Shown: positions 26,618 to 35,554 of the stretch, piece by piece
Numbering within the stretch: position 1 is the first letter of the stretch
Layout: each line of letters starts with the position of its first letter
Assembly (NCBI RefSeq): GCF_001426885.1
Contig: NZ_LMFP01000003.1
Location: 124,001-188,000, forward strand
Length of the DNA: 64,000 nt
Direction: 5' to 3'
Source: Pelomonas sp. Root1444
GTDB taxonomy: Bacteria > Pseudomonadota > Gammaproteobacteria > Burkholderiales > Burkholderiaceae_C
Position numbers and translations under genes: made by a program
The notes under the pieces: model-generated
The model's input: only the letters and a program-made list of their open reading frames with translations
Told to the model about the DNA's origin: nothing
The model's database searches: none

Positions 26618-26659
26618 ATTCTTCTAGGTGGCGGTCCTAGGGGGCTTGATCCGCATCAA
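26618..26659 (-). promoter_or_regulatory. FNR box and -10 of ccoN
   Basis: TTGAT-N4-ATCAA at 26646-26659 is a perfect FNR site overlapping the last codons of ccoS. On the minus strand AAGAAT (26623-26618) lies exactly 22 nt beyond the box, which places the box near -41.5 and allows class II activation of ccoN at low oxygen. Confidence 0.85.
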
Positions 26660-26786
26660 GCAGGATGCGTTCACCCTCGCCGTCGACGCCATCGAGTTGG
26701 CCGGAGTTCACGGCCCAGCCGAACACCGCCACGATGAGCAGCACCAGCACGACGGAAAAGGGGATGAGAAGGTAGAGGATGTCCAT
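26637..26786 (-). CDS. ccoS: cbb3 oxidase maturation protein CcoS
   Basis: A 49-residue protein with one membrane span (MDILYLLIPFSVVLVLLIVA) and a polar tail (SGQLDGVDGEGERILLD), typical of CcoS, which is needed to insert cofactors into the oxidase. It overlaps ccoI by 1 nt (TGATG). Its 3' end carries the FNR box of ccoN. Confidence 0.9.
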   Translation of the reverse strand: MDILYLLIPFSVVLVLLIVAVFGWAVNSGQLDGVDGEGERILLDADQAP

Positions 26787-28987
26787 CAGCGGTTGAGTCG
26801 TTGCGCGTTGAGGACCACGAACAGCGAACTCGCCGCCATGCCGATGCCCGCCGCCAGCGGCGGCAGCCAGCCGGCCAGCGCCAGCGGCACGCAGGCGGCG
26901 TTGTAGAACGCGGCCCAGGCGAGGTTCTGGCGCAGCACGCGGCGCGTCTTCCTCGCCAGCGCCAGCGCCTGCGGCAGGGCCATCAGCCGGTCGGACACCA
27001 GCAGCGCATCCGCCGTGCTTCGGGCCAGCATGGCCCCCTGTCCCATCACGATGCGCACGTCGGCCGCGGCCAGCACCGGCGCATCGTTGATGCCATCGCC
27101 CACCATCAGCACGTGCTCGCCGTCGGCCTGCCAGCCGCGCACGGCAGCGAGCTTGGACGCCGGCGTGGCGCCAGCGCGCCAGTGGGTGATGTCCAGGGCG
27201 CCAGCCATGTGCGCGACGGCCGCGGGCTGGTCGCCCGACAGCAGGCGCACGCGCTGCCCCTGCGCCCGCAGCGCCTTGACGGCATCGGCAGCGTCGGCAC
27301 GCGGCGCCTCGGCCAGGTCCAGCCACAGCACGCAGTCGCCGCAGCCGAAGGCCAGCCGCGCGGCCATGTCAGGCCGCTCGCTGACCCAGGCCGGCGCGCC
27401 CAGGCGCCACAGCCGCCCGGTCGCGTCGCGGGCCTCGATGCCGCGGCCCGCCAGCTCCCGCACATCGGCCCAGGCGCCGGCTGGCGTGCCGTCCGCCAGC
27501 GCCCGTGCATGCGGGTGTCGCGACAGCGCCGCCAGGCTGCGGGCCACGGCCAGCAGCGCATCGGCATCTGCGCCCTGGGCCCAATGCCGACGCAACTGCA
27601 GGCGGTCCTCGCTGAGCGTGCCGGTCTTGTCGAAGACGACGGTATCCACCGTGCACAACCGCTCCAGCGCCGACAGGTCGGCCAACAGCAGGCCGCGCCG
27701 CGCGAGCGCGCCGCTGGCGGTCAGCCACGCGGCCGGCGCGGCCAGCGTCAGCGCGCAGGGGCAGGTGACGATGAGCACCGCGACCGCGATGGCGACCGCA
27801 CGCCCCGGCTCGATCCACCACCAGGCGATGCCCGCACCCAGCGCCAGCAGCAGCACGACCGCCGTGAACCCCGCCGCGACGCGATCGATCACGCCGCTGT
27901 CCATCGGCCTCTGGCTCTGGGCCTGCTGCATCAGCCGCACGATGCCTTGGGCCGTCGTGTCCGCACCGACGCGCTGCACACCGACGGTCAGCGAGCCGTC
28001 CAGGTTGATGCTGCCCGCCACGACCGCGTCGCCCACCGCCTTGGCCACCGGCGCCGATTCGCCCGTCAGCAGCGCCTCGTTGACCCAGCCCTGGCCTGCG
28101 AGCACGCAGCCGTCCGCCGCGAACGCCTCGCCGGCGGCGACCCGGATGCGGTCGCCCACGCGCAGCGCCTCGGGCGGCACGCGCTCGCTGCTGCCGTCGT
28201 CGCGCAGCCGCTCGGCCGCCATCGGCAGCGAACCCGCCACCGCTTCCAGCGCGTCGGCAGCGCGGTGCCGCGCGCCCAGCTCGAACCAGCGCGCCAGCAG
28301 CAGCAGCGCGACGAACATCGTCAGTGAATCGAAATAGACCTCGTGGCCCAGCGGCCCGGCGGGGTCGAACAGCGCCCCGGTGCTGGCCACGAACGTGACG
28401 GCGATACCCAGCGCCACCGGCACATCCATGCCCAGCCGCCCCGCGCGAAGCTGCCGCCACGCACCGCTGAAGAAGTGGCCGGCCGCGAAGACCATCACGG
28501 GCAGCGTCAGCACCCAGCAGCCCCAGCGCAGCAGACGGTCCAGGTCGCTCGACAGCTCACCCGCCTCGGCCACATAGGCCGGCGTCGCGAACATCATGAC
28601 CTGCATCATCAGGAAGCCCGCCACGAACAGCCGCCACAGCGCCTGGCGCCGCTCCTGGCGGCGCAGTTCGCGCGCCGGCGCGGCGACGTCGGGGGTGGCG
28701 CGATAGCCGGCGGACTGCAGCGCCGCCAGCACGTCCGCCAGCGCCACGCGGGAAGGCCACCAGCGCAGCGCCAGCCGCGCCGACGCCGGGTTGACGCTCG
28801 CACCTTGCACGCCGGGCTGCTTCAGCAGCGCTGCCTCGATGATCCCGGCGCAGGCCGCGCAATGCATGCCGGCCACCTGGAACTGCGACGCCGCCACCCC
28901 GGCCGGGCCGTCGGGCCAGGTCGTGAAGGGGGCGAGAAGCTGCGCGTCGGCCTCAGCCACGTGCAAGCCAGAGGGTAGAGCGCTCAC
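26786..28987 (-). CDS. ccoI: Copper-transporting P-type ATPase CcoI (FixI)
   Basis: A 733-residue P1B ATPase. It has an N-terminal HMA motif MHCAACAG (residues 41-48), the transmembrane ion site CPCAL, the phosphorylation site DKTGTL and the hinge GDGINDAP. It supplies copper for CcoN assembly rather than general detoxification, as its place directly before ccoS shows. It is the promoter-proximal gene of the minus-strand cluster; the divergent DUF192 gene begins only 34 nt away. Confidence 0.93.
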   Translation of the reverse strand: MSALPSGLHVAEADAQLLAPFTTWPDGPAGVAASQFQVAGMHCAACAGIIEAALLKQPGVQGASVNPASARLALRWWPSRVALADVLAALQSAGYRATPDVAAPARELRRQERRQALWRLFVAGFLMMQVMMFATPAYVAEAGELSSDLDRLLRWGCWVLTLPVMVFAAGHFFSGAWRQLRAGRLGMDVPVALGIAVTFVASTGALFDPAGPLGHEVYFDSLTMFVALLLLARWFELGARHRAADALEAVAGSLPMAAERLRDDGSSERVPPEALRVGDRIRVAAGEAFAADGCVLAGQGWVNEALLTGESAPVAKAVGDAVVAGSINLDGSLTVGVQRVGADTTAQGIVRLMQQAQSQRPMDSGVIDRVAAGFTAVVLLLALGAGIAWWWIEPGRAVAIAVAVLIVTCPCALTLAAPAAWLTASGALARRGLLLADLSALERLCTVDTVVFDKTGTLSEDRLQLRRHWAQGADADALLAVARSLAALSRHPHARALADGTPAGAWADVRELAGRGIEARDATGRLWRLGAPAWVSERPDMAARLAFGCGDCVLWLDLAEAPRADAADAVKALRAQGQRVRLLSGDQPAAVAHMAGALDITHWRAGATPASKLAAVRGWQADGEHVLMVGDGINDAPVLAAADVRIVMGQGAMLARSTADALLVSDRLMALPQALALARKTRRVLRQNLAWAAFYNAACVPLALAGWLPPLAAGIGMAASSLFVVLNAQRLNR

Positions 28988-29021
28988 GCCGATAATCTAG
29001 GCCGCACCCCCTGCCCCGCCC

Positions 29022-29468
29022 ATGACCTGCATCAAAGCAATCGCCTTCTCCGCGCTCCTCGTCGTGTCCGGATTCACGGCGGCCCAGGACGCGCCGCAGC
29101 AACTGCGCAGCATCCCGCTGACGGCCGGCATGCACGTCATCCAGGCGGAGGTCGCCGCCTCGCCCCAGGAGCGCGCCATCGGCCTGATGCACCGCAAGAG
29201 CATGCCCGCCAACAACGGCATGCTGTTCGTCTTCGAGAGCGCCGAGCCGCAATGCTTCTGGATGAAGAACACGCTGCTGCCGCTGTCCATTGCCTTCATC
29301 GACGACGCCGGCCAGGTCGTCAACACCGCCGACATGAAGCCGATGGACGAGACCTCGCACTGCTCCAGCAAGCCGGTGCGCTTCGCGCTGGAGATGAACC
29401 AGGGCTGGTTCGCCAAGCGCGGCGTCAAGGCGGGCAGCAAGATCAACGGCCAGCCCTGGCCGCGCTGA
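29022..29468 (+). CDS. DUF192 family exported protein
   Basis: A 148-residue protein with a signal peptide (cleavage near TAAQ) and a DUF192 domain: ERAIGLMHRKSMPANNGMLF, then CFWMKNTLLPLSIAFID. Family function is unknown; the fold is a small beta barrel. GATAAT at 28991-28996 may be its -10. Confidence 0.85.
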   Translation: MTCIKAIAFSALLVVSGFTAAQDAPQQLRSIPLTAGMHVIQAEVAASPQERAIGLMHRKSMPANNGMLFVFESAEPQCFWMKNTLLPLSIAFIDDAGQVVNTADMKPMDETSHCSSKPVRFALEMNQGWFAKRGVKAGSKINGQPWPR

Positions 29469-29547
29469 CCCCTAGTTCAAACGACCTCTTCGGAATGCGT
29501 CTTGCATGGCGCAAGGCCTCCTTCAGCATTTCCAGGAGGCTTGCCCC

Positions 29548-29988
29548 ATGTCGGATCTTTCAGAACCCGTCGGAGCGTCCGGCACGACGTTCTCCCATGT
29601 GAAGCCGGCCGACACGCCCTGGCGCAGCGACGGCCTCAGGGACTTCTTCCTCTACCGCGACCTGGGCATCGCCGAAGCCACCAACGGCCGCGTCATCGCG
29701 CACCTTGTGAAGGCGAACATGGCCCCCGAACAGGGCACCGGCTGGCACCGCCATGAAGCGGATTTCCAGATCGTGCTGATGACCAAGGGCTGGGCCAAGT
29801 TCATGTACGGCGACCAGGAGACGCTGGTCCAGGCCGGCGACTGCGTGCACCAACGCCCAGGCATCGTGCACTACCTGTTCGACTACTCGCCGGACATGGA
29901 ATACCTGGAGATCGTCTCGCCCGCCGCCTTCAAGACGGTGGACGCGCCCGCGCCCTGCGACGTGCCGCTGCCCGCGCCTTGGGGTTGA
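29548..29988 (+). CDS. Cupin-domain protein
   Basis: A 146-residue protein. The ATG at 29548 has a strong AGGAGG at 29534-29539; the longer frame from 29506 would read through it. A single cupin barrel is seen, with GTGWHRHEADFQIVLMTKGWA as the first metal motif and HQRPGIVHYLFDYSPDMEYLEI as the second. Possible metal site from the two His and Glu of the first motif. Substrate unknown. Convergent with the GST gene, with adjoining stop codons. Confidence 0.8.
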   Translation: MSDLSEPVGASGTTFSHVKPADTPWRSDGLRDFFLYRDLGIAEATNGRVIAHLVKANMAPEQGTGWHRHEADFQIVLMTKGWAKFMYGDQETLVQAGDCVHQRPGIVHYLFDYSPDMEYLEIVSPAAFKTVDAPAPCDVPLPAPWG

Positions 29989-30696
29989 TCAGAAATCCAT
30001 GTCCAGGAGCTCGATCTCCTCGGGCTCCTGCTTCGCCTCCCTGATCCAGGCCTGCATCTCCGGCATCGCCAGGATGGTGTCGCGGTAGGCCGCGCACGCG
30101 GGCGGCAACGGCACGTCGTAGGTGTGCAAGCGCGTCGCCACCGGCGCGAAGATCGCATCCGCCGCGCTGCGCTTCCGGCCGAACAGGAACGGGCCGCCGT
30201 AGCGGGCGAGGCAGTCGCTCCAGATCTCGACGATGCGTTCGATGTCGGGCTTGGCACCGGTCCAGACCTTGTGGCCCGGGAAGTGGCCCTTGAGGTTCAT
30301 CGGCAGCGCGGCGCGCAGGTTGGCGAAGCCCGAGTTCATCTCGCCGCAGACGGCGCGCGCATGCGCCCGCGCGATGCGGTCGGCGGGCCACAGGCCGGCC
30401 TTGGGAAAGGCCTCGTTCAGCGTTTCGGCGATGGCCAGCGTGTTCCACACCGTCATGCCGTCGTGGCGCAGGCAGGGCACACGGATGGACGGCGCGAGCA
30501 GCAGCAGCTCCTTGCGCGCCTCCTCGTCGTCGGGCGGCACCATGACCTCGTCGAAGGTGAGGCCGGCGAAGCGCGCCAGCAGCCAGCCGCGCAGCGACCA
30601 GGACGAGTAGTTCTTGCTGCTCAGCGTCAGCGTGGCAGCCGGGGCGGCCTTGCTGCGCGTGCGGGCCATGGGCCGGGTCGGCGTGGCAACGGGCAT
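29989..30696 (-). CDS. Glutathione S-transferase family protein
   Basis: A 235-residue protein. The thioredoxin-like N-terminal domain carries the family pattern SSKNYSSWSLRGWLLARFAG and RVPCLRHDGMTVWNTLAIAETL; a helical C-terminal domain follows. The ATG at 30696 is chosen because AGGAG lies 6 nt upstream. It resembles the YfcF/maleylacetoacetate isomerase-like branch. Substrate not predictable. Confidence 0.8.
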   Translation of the reverse strand: MPVATPTRPMARTRSKAAPAATLTLSSKNYSSWSLRGWLLARFAGLTFDEVMVPPDDEEARKELLLLAPSIRVPCLRHDGMTVWNTLAIAETLNEAFPKAGLWPADRIARAHARAVCGEMNSGFANLRAALPMNLKGHFPGHKVWTGAKPDIERIVEIWSDCLARYGGPFLFGRKRSAADAIFAPVATRLHTYDVPLPPACAAYRDTILAMPEMQAWIREAKQEPEEIELLDMDF

Positions 30697-30801
30697 GGGC
30701 GTCTCCTGGCGGTGTGTGTGCAGCACGGGACGCAAGCGCCATGCCACGCTGGCGCGCTCCTTGCGTCGCTGGGTACACCCCCGGGCTTAGCAGGAGCACC
30801 C

Positions 30802-32016
30802 ATGTACCCCGCCTACCAGGCCCATGCCGACCTGCTGTGGCCGCTGCGCGCGGTCACCCGCCTGTCGCTGCCCTTACTGCAGGACCCCGGTATCGCCGCG
30901 GCCGGCTGGTTCCCCGCCAGCCAGCTGTCCGCCGCCGGCAAGGTGTTCGAGCTGGCGCAGATCACGCACAAGCGCCCGCCCTGGCGCATCGCCGAGGCGG
31001 GCAGCGGCGAGGAGCGCTGGCCCGTGACCGAGGAGGCGGTGCTGACGACGCCCTTCGCGACGCTGCTGCGCTTTCGCCGCGAGGGTGCGCCCGCCGCGCC
31101 CAAGGTGCTGGTCGTCGCGCCCATGTCCGGCCACTTCGCCACGCTGCTGCGCGACACCGTGTGCACGCTGCTGCAGGACCACGACGTCCACGTCACCGAC
31201 TGGCACAACGTCCGCGATGTGCCGCTGCAGGCCGGCCGCTTCGGGCTGGACGAGTACACCCAGCACCTGATCGACTTCCTCGCCGCGATGGGCCCGGGCG
31301 CCCATGTCGTCGCCGTCTGCCAGCCCTGCGTCAGCGCGCTGGCCGCGGTCGCGCTGATGGCGGAGGACGACCACCCCGCCACGCCGGCCAGCCTGGCGCT
31401 GATGGCCGGCCCCATCGACTGCCGCGTCAACCCCACCGAGGTCAACAAGCTGGCGACCGGCAAGCCCATCGAGTGGTTCGCCAAGCACCTCATCAGCCAC
31501 GTGCCGTGGCGGTACAGGGGCGCGGGGCGACGGGTCTACCCGGGCTTCGTGCAGCTGTCGGCCTTCATGAGCATGAACCAGGACCGGCACGCCAACGCCT
31601 TCAAGGACTACTACCGTCACCTCGTCGCCGACGAGTTCGACAAGGCCGAGGTCACGCGCATGTTCTACGAGGAGTACATGGCCGTGGCCGACCTCGCGGC
31701 GGACTTCTACCTGGAGACGGTGGAGCGTGTCTTCCAGACCTTCGACCTGCCGCGCGGCGAGTTGATGTTCAAGGGCCGCCGCGTGAACCCCGCGGCCATC
31801 CGCCGCACGGCGCTGCTGACCGTGGAGGGGGAGCGCGACGACATCTGCTCGGTGGGCCAGACGCTGGCGGCGCAAGACCTGGCCAGCAGCCTGAAGCTCT
31901 ACCTGCGCACCCACTACATCCAACCCAACGTGGGCCACTACGGCGTATTCAGCGGGCGGCGCTGGCAGCACCAGGTCTACCCGCTCGTCAGGCGCGTGAT
32001 CCAGGTGTCTCAGTAG
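30802..32016 (+). CDS. phaZ: Intracellular polyhydroxybutyrate depolymerase
   Basis: A 404-residue cytoplasmic enzyme that mobilises stored polyhydroxybutyrate. The Cys-type lipase box VAVCQPCVSALAAVALM carries the nucleophile, and PNVGHYGVFSG near the C-terminus carries the catalytic His. The N-terminus MYPAYQAHADLLWPLRA is that of the PhaZ1 family. The ATG at 30802 follows AGGAG (30792-30796). Indicates that the organism stores PHB. Confidence 0.9.
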   Translation: MYPAYQAHADLLWPLRAVTRLSLPLLQDPGIAAAGWFPASQLSAAGKVFELAQITHKRPPWRIAEAGSGEERWPVTEEAVLTTPFATLLRFRREGAPAAPKVLVVAPMSGHFATLLRDTVCTLLQDHDVHVTDWHNVRDVPLQAGRFGLDEYTQHLIDFLAAMGPGAHVVAVCQPCVSALAAVALMAEDDHPATPASLALMAGPIDCRVNPTEVNKLATGKPIEWFAKHLISHVPWRYRGAGRRVYPGFVQLSAFMSMNQDRHANAFKDYYRHLVADEFDKAEVTRMFYEEYMAVADLAADFYLETVERVFQTFDLPRGELMFKGRRVNPAAIRRTALLTVEGERDDICSVGQTLAAQDLASSLKLYLRTHYIQPNVGHYGVFSGRRWQHQVYPLVRRVIQVSQ

Positions 32017-32031
32017 GCCCCTCGTCCAGTC

Positions 32032-32140
32032 GCGCCCCGCTGAACGCGGGCGCAGCTGGCCGGTCCCCCCGAGGGGACGGCGATGCTCTCGGCATCGAGC
32101 CGAGAACATCGCCAACGCGGGCCGGCTAGGGAGCGGCCCG
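32032..32140. repeat. Array of four tandem hairpins (REP-like element)
   Basis: Downstream of phaZ four GC-rich palindromes follow each other almost without spacer. They are 32032-32053 (9/8 bp stem with a bulge), 32063-32078 (GTCCCC/GGGGAC), 32079-32113 (GGCGATG...CATCGCC enclosing CTCGGC/GCCGAG) and 32118-32140 (CGGGCCG/CGGCCCG). No open frame is supported. The arrangement resembles dispersed palindromic elements, but no second copy was noticed in this window. Confidence 0.6.
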
Positions 32141-32171
32141 GCGCTCGGCCCGAAAACGCAGGGCAACAAAA

Positions 32172-32195
32172 AGGGCCGGCGTCGGCCGGCCCTTG
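32172..32195 (-). terminator. Terminator of sodB
   Basis: Perfect 10-bp stem AAGGGCCGGC/GCCGGCCCTT with a 4-nt loop, followed on the minus strand by a T-rich run (TTTTTGTT). It may also stop phaZ transcription from the other side. Confidence 0.85.
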
Positions 32196-32211
32196 TTCAA
32201 GTGCGATCCGT

Positions 32212-32799
32212 TCAGGCGAAATTGGCTTCAGCGAACTGCCAGTTCACCAGGTTCGACAGGAAGGTCTCGACGAACTTGGGGCGCAGGTTGCGGTAGTCTA
32301 TGTAGTACGCGTGCTCCCACACGTCGACGGTCAGCAGGGCCTTGTCGGCACCGGTCAGCGGCGTGCCGGCGGCGCCGGTGTTGACGATGTCGACCGTGCC
32401 GTCGGCCTTCTTGACCAGCCAGGTCCAGCCCGAGCCGAAGTTGCCGACGGCGCTCTTGACGAAGGCTTCCTTGAAGGCGGCGTAGCTGCCCCACTTGGCG
32501 TTGATCGCATCGGCCAGCTTGCCGCCGGGCTCGCCGCCGCCTTGCGGCTTCATGCAGTTCCAGAAGAAGGTGTGGTTCCAGATCTGGGCGGCGTTGTTGT
32601 AGATCGGGCCCGGGTTCGGCGCCTTCTTGATGATCTCTTCCAGCGTCAGCGCCTCGTACTCGGTGCCCTTTTGCAGGTTGTTGAGGTTGACCACGTAGGC
32701 GTTGTGATGCTTGCCGTGGTGGAACTCGAGGGTTTCCTGGCTGTAGTGCGGGGCCAGCGAGTCGATCGGGTAGGGCAGCGGGGGCAGCGTGTGTTCCAT
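32212..32799 (-). CDS. sodB: Superoxide dismutase, iron type
   Basis: A 195-residue cytoplasmic enzyme. Metal ligands are visible in LEFHHGKHHNAYV, the second-helix WNHTFFWNCM, and DVWEHAYYIDYRN. The pattern FFWNCMKPQGGG and the length fit Fe-SOD. The ATG at 32799 gives MEHTLPPLPYPIDSLAPH; the longer frame is not family-like. A strong terminator follows. Confidence 0.95.
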   Translation of the reverse strand: MEHTLPPLPYPIDSLAPHYSQETLEFHHGKHHNAYVVNLNNLQKGTEYEALTLEEIIKKAPNPGPIYNNAAQIWNHTFFWNCMKPQGGGEPGGKLADAINAKWGSYAAFKEAFVKSAVGNFGSGWTWLVKKADGTVDIVNTGAAGTPLTGADKALLTVDVWEHAYYIDYRNLRPKFVETFLSNLVNWQFAEANFA

Positions 32800-32855
32800 C
32801 GTGGAGTCCTCAGTGTTGGGGGGAAGGGAAACCGGAAGATTGTAGGGAGCGGGGA

Positions 32856-34205
32856 TCACCCCTGCGACGAAGGCAGTACCCCCAAGACGCGCAAGTCCAG
32901 GCTGCCATCGGCCAGCACGGCGCGCACCTCCGCGCCGGCCAGCAGGCCGTGCACGGAGGTCACCGCGCCACCCGCGCCGTCGTCCAGCCAGGCATAGCCG
33001 CGTGCCAGCACGTGGCGGGGGTCGAGGGCCTGCAGCCTGGCTTGCAACCCGTCCAGCCGCACGAGCTGGCGCCGCAGCATGTCGGCCCGGGCGCGGTCCA
33101 GCCGCTGAACCTGGTGCGCCAGGCGCTGGCGCTGCAGCTCGATGCGCCGGCCCGGCGCCGCGGCGGCGCGCTGGGCCAGCAGGTCGAGCAGGCGGCGCTG
33201 CCGGGCCAGCGCATCACTCGGCCGCGCCAGGCGCAGGGCGATCCGGTCCAGGCGTTGGGCGAGTGTCTGCAGGCGCTGCTCGGTGGCGCGCGCCAGATGC
33301 CGCTCCAGGCCGGCGAGCATCTGCAGCAGCGCCTCGCGCGACGGCGCCGCCAGCTCCGCGGCGGCCGTGGGCGTGGGCGCACGCAGGTCGGCGGCCAGGT
33401 CGCACAAGGTGATGTCGGTCTCGTGGCCGACGCCGCAGACCACCGGCAGCAGCGAGCCGGCGACGGCGCGCACGACCCGCTCGTCGTTGAAGGCCCACAG
33501 GTCCTCCAGCGAGCCGCCACCGCGCACCAGCAGCAGCAGGTCGACCTCGGCGCGCTGGTTGGCGATGCGCAGCGCGTTGACAAGGGCCGGCGGCGCCTCC
33601 GTGCCTTGCACCGGGCTGGGGTAGACGACGACCTCGACTTGCGGCGCGCGGCGCGCCAGCGCCGTCAGCACGTCGTGCAGCGCCGCGCCGGCCGTGGACG
33701 TGATGACGCCGATGCGCCGCGGCAACGTCGGCAGCGGGCGCTTGGCGTCCTCGTCGAACAGGCCTTCGGCAGCCAGCCGCGCGCGCAGCTTCAGGAACTG
33801 TTCGTACAGCGTGCCGGCACCGGCGCGGCGCATGGCCTCGACGATGAACTGCAGCTCGCCGCGCGGCTCGTACACGGCCACGCGGCCGCGCAGCTCGACC
33901 AGTGCGCCGTCGCCGGGCGTGAAGTCCAGCAGCACCGCCGCGCGGCGGAACATCGCGCAGCGCAGGCTGGCGGCCTGGCCGTCGGCGTCCTTCAAGCCGA
34001 AATAGCAGTGCCCGCTGGCCGCGCGCGTGAAGCCGGAAATCTCGCCACCCACCGCCACGACCGAAAAGCGCTCGGCCAGGCTCTGCGAGACGGCCTCAAG
34101 CAAGCCTGCCACGCCCCAGACACGACGGTTTGATGCGGCTTCGCGGCCTTCAATCACGCGCAAACCCAATGCCGGCGCGGGCCGGGAAGTCCACAGCCGC
34201 GCCAA
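32856..34205 (-). CDS. xseA: Exodeoxyribonuclease VII large subunit
   Basis: A 449-residue subunit of the single-strand-specific exonuclease VII. It has an N-terminal OB-fold (VVAVGGEISGFTRAASGHCYFGLKD), a catalytic core (PRRIGVITSTAGAALHDVL, LVRGGGSLEDLWAFNDE, GVGHETDITLCDLAADLRAPTPTAAAEL) and a helical C-terminal part. The TTG at 34205 is the most upstream start; initiation closer to the family-like RRVWGVAGLLEAV is possible. It is followed by sodB after 56 nt. Confidence 0.93.
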   Translation of the reverse strand: MARLWTSRPAPALGLRVIEGREAASNRRVWGVAGLLEAVSQSLAERFSVVAVGGEISGFTRAASGHCYFGLKDADGQAASLRCAMFRRAAVLLDFTPGDGALVELRGRVAVYEPRGELQFIVEAMRRAGAGTLYEQFLKLRARLAAEGLFDEDAKRPLPTLPRRIGVITSTAGAALHDVLTALARRAPQVEVVVYPSPVQGTEAPPALVNALRIANQRAEVDLLLLVRGGGSLEDLWAFNDERVVRAVAGSLLPVVCGVGHETDITLCDLAADLRAPTPTAAAELAAPSREALLQMLAGLERHLARATEQRLQTLAQRLDRIALRLARPSDALARQRRLLDLLAQRAAAAPGRRIELQRQRLAHQVQRLDRARADMLRRQLVRLDGLQARLQALDPRHVLARGYAWLDDGAGGAVTSVHGLLAGAEVRAVLADGSLDLRVLGVLPSSQG

Positions 34206-34503
34206 TGCTGGGCTGGCGGGCGATTTCGGCCCATCGCACCTGTCACGGCGCTGTCATGAGCACATAAGGCCTTGTTTTTCAATTCGATTTCCGCTGCTCA
34301 AACTTGAGGCAAGTTGTCCAAAGCCTTGATTTGACGGCCTCTGCGGGCCTGCGCCCCCGTGTTGCCCACAAAGTTGTCCACAGCTGCGGTGGATTGTGGG
34401 AACGCTTTCGTGGCGCCGGCCATCACCGGCGGGGCCTGGGGCTGCGGTCATAATCCCGCGCACTCCCGGCCGCCAGCGGCCATTTTTCGACGGGGACGAG
34501 ACC
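34206..34503. promoter_or_regulatory. Intergenic region with DnaA-box-like motifs
   Basis: Between divergent xseA and the exbB-like gene. Three 9-mers close to the DnaA box TTATCCACA occur on one strand: TTGTCCAAA (34314-34322), TTGCCCACA (34362-34370) and TTGTCCACA (34374-34382). CATAAT at 34449-34454 may be the -10 of the exbB-like gene. No gene is seen here. Confidence 0.4.
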
Positions 34504-35121
34504 TTGTTTTCGATCATACAAGCCGCCGGCTGGCCGATCTGGCCCTTGCTCCTGTGCTCCGTGGTGGCGCTGGCGCTGATCATCGAACGCCTGTCCAGCC
34601 TGCGCGCCAGCCGCATCCTGCCGCCGCGGCTGCTGGACGACGTCATCAACGTCAGCGCGCAGCAACTGCCTGCGCCCGACATGGTGGACCGCCTCGCCGA
34701 GAACTCCATCCTCGGTGAAGTGCTGGCCTCCGGCCTGCGCGCCGTCACGGCCGAGCCGCAGATGCCCGAGGGCAAGCTGCGCATGGTGTTCGAGTTCGCC
34801 GGCCGCCGCGCCGTGCATCAGCTCGAGCGCTACATGAACACGCTGGGCACCATCGCCACGGCCGCGCCGCTGCTGGGCCTGATGGGCACGGTGGTCGGCA
34901 TGATCGAGATCTTCGGCAGCCAGACGCCCGGCGGCGGCAACCCCGCGCAGCTGGCGCATGGCATCTCCATCGCCCTCTACAACACCGCGTTCGGCCTGAT
35001 GATCGCCATCCCCTCGCTGATGTTCCACCGCTACTTCCGCGGCCGCATCGAGGAGTACGTGCTGGAGCTGGAAGCCGCCGCCGACCGACTGCTGGGCCAG
35101 CTGCGCCGCTACACCGCCTGA
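34504..35121 (+). CDS. MotA/TolQ/ExbB proton channel family protein
   Basis: A 205-residue inner membrane protein. A membrane segment at residues 5-25 is followed by a cytoplasmic loop, then paired segments around APLLGLMGTVVGMIEIFG and GISIALYNTAFGLMIAIPSLM, the TolQ/ExbB signature. The TTG at 34504 is the best start (MFSIIQAAGWPIWPLL). Paired with the following ExbD-type gene. In this order before lpxK it is common in betaproteobacteria; its energised partner is unclear. Confidence 0.88.
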   Translation: MFSIIQAAGWPIWPLLLCSVVALALIIERLSSLRASRILPPRLLDDVINVSAQQLPAPDMVDRLAENSILGEVLASGLRAVTAEPQMPEGKLRMVFEFAGRRAVHQLERYMNTLGTIATAAPLLGLMGTVVGMIEIFGSQTPGGGNPAQLAHGISIALYNTAFGLMIAIPSLMFHRYFRGRIEEYVLELEAAADRLLGQLRRYTA

Positions 35122-35137
35122 ACGGACGCCGAGCATC

Positions 35138-35554
35138 ATGCGCTTCCGCCCCCCGCACAGCGAGCCGCCGGAGATCAACCTGATCCCCTTCATCGACGTG
35201 CTGCTGGTGATCCTGATCTTCCTGATGCTGTCGACGACGTATTCCAAGTTCACCGAGCTGCAGATCACGCTGCCCTCGGCCGACGCGGAGAAGTTGAAGG
35301 ACCGGCCGCAGGAAGTCATCGTCGGCATCGCCGCCGATGGCCGCTTCGTCATCAACCGCCAGCCGGTGGAGGGCCGTTCGGTGGACATCCTCATCGGCGC
35401 GCTGCGACAGGCCTCGGGCGGCAACACGGAAGCGTCGCTGATCATCTCGGCCGACGCGGCCACGCCCCACCAGGCCGTCATCAACGTGATGGACGCCGCG
35501 CGCCGCGTCGGCCTGACGCGTGTCACCTTCGCCGCGCAGACCGACGCTCGCTGA
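35138..35554 (+). CDS. ExbD/TolR family protein
   Basis: A 138-residue protein with one N-terminal membrane span (INLIPFIDVLLVILIFLMLS) containing the proton-carrying Asp, and a periplasmic domain. It forms an energising complex with the preceding ExbB-type protein. It lies 16 nt after it and overlaps lpxK by 35 nt. Confidence 0.9.
   Translation: MRFRPPHSEPPEINLIPFIDVLLVILIFLMLSTTYSKFTELQITLPSADAEKLKDRPQEVIVGIAADGRFVINRQPVEGRSVDILIGALRQASGGNTEASLIISADAATPHQAVINVMDAARRVGLTRVTFAAQTDAR

Noticed and set aside
32032-32195. CRISPR-like repeat array downstream of phaZ
   Set aside because: The hairpins differ from each other in sequence and there are no regular spacers.
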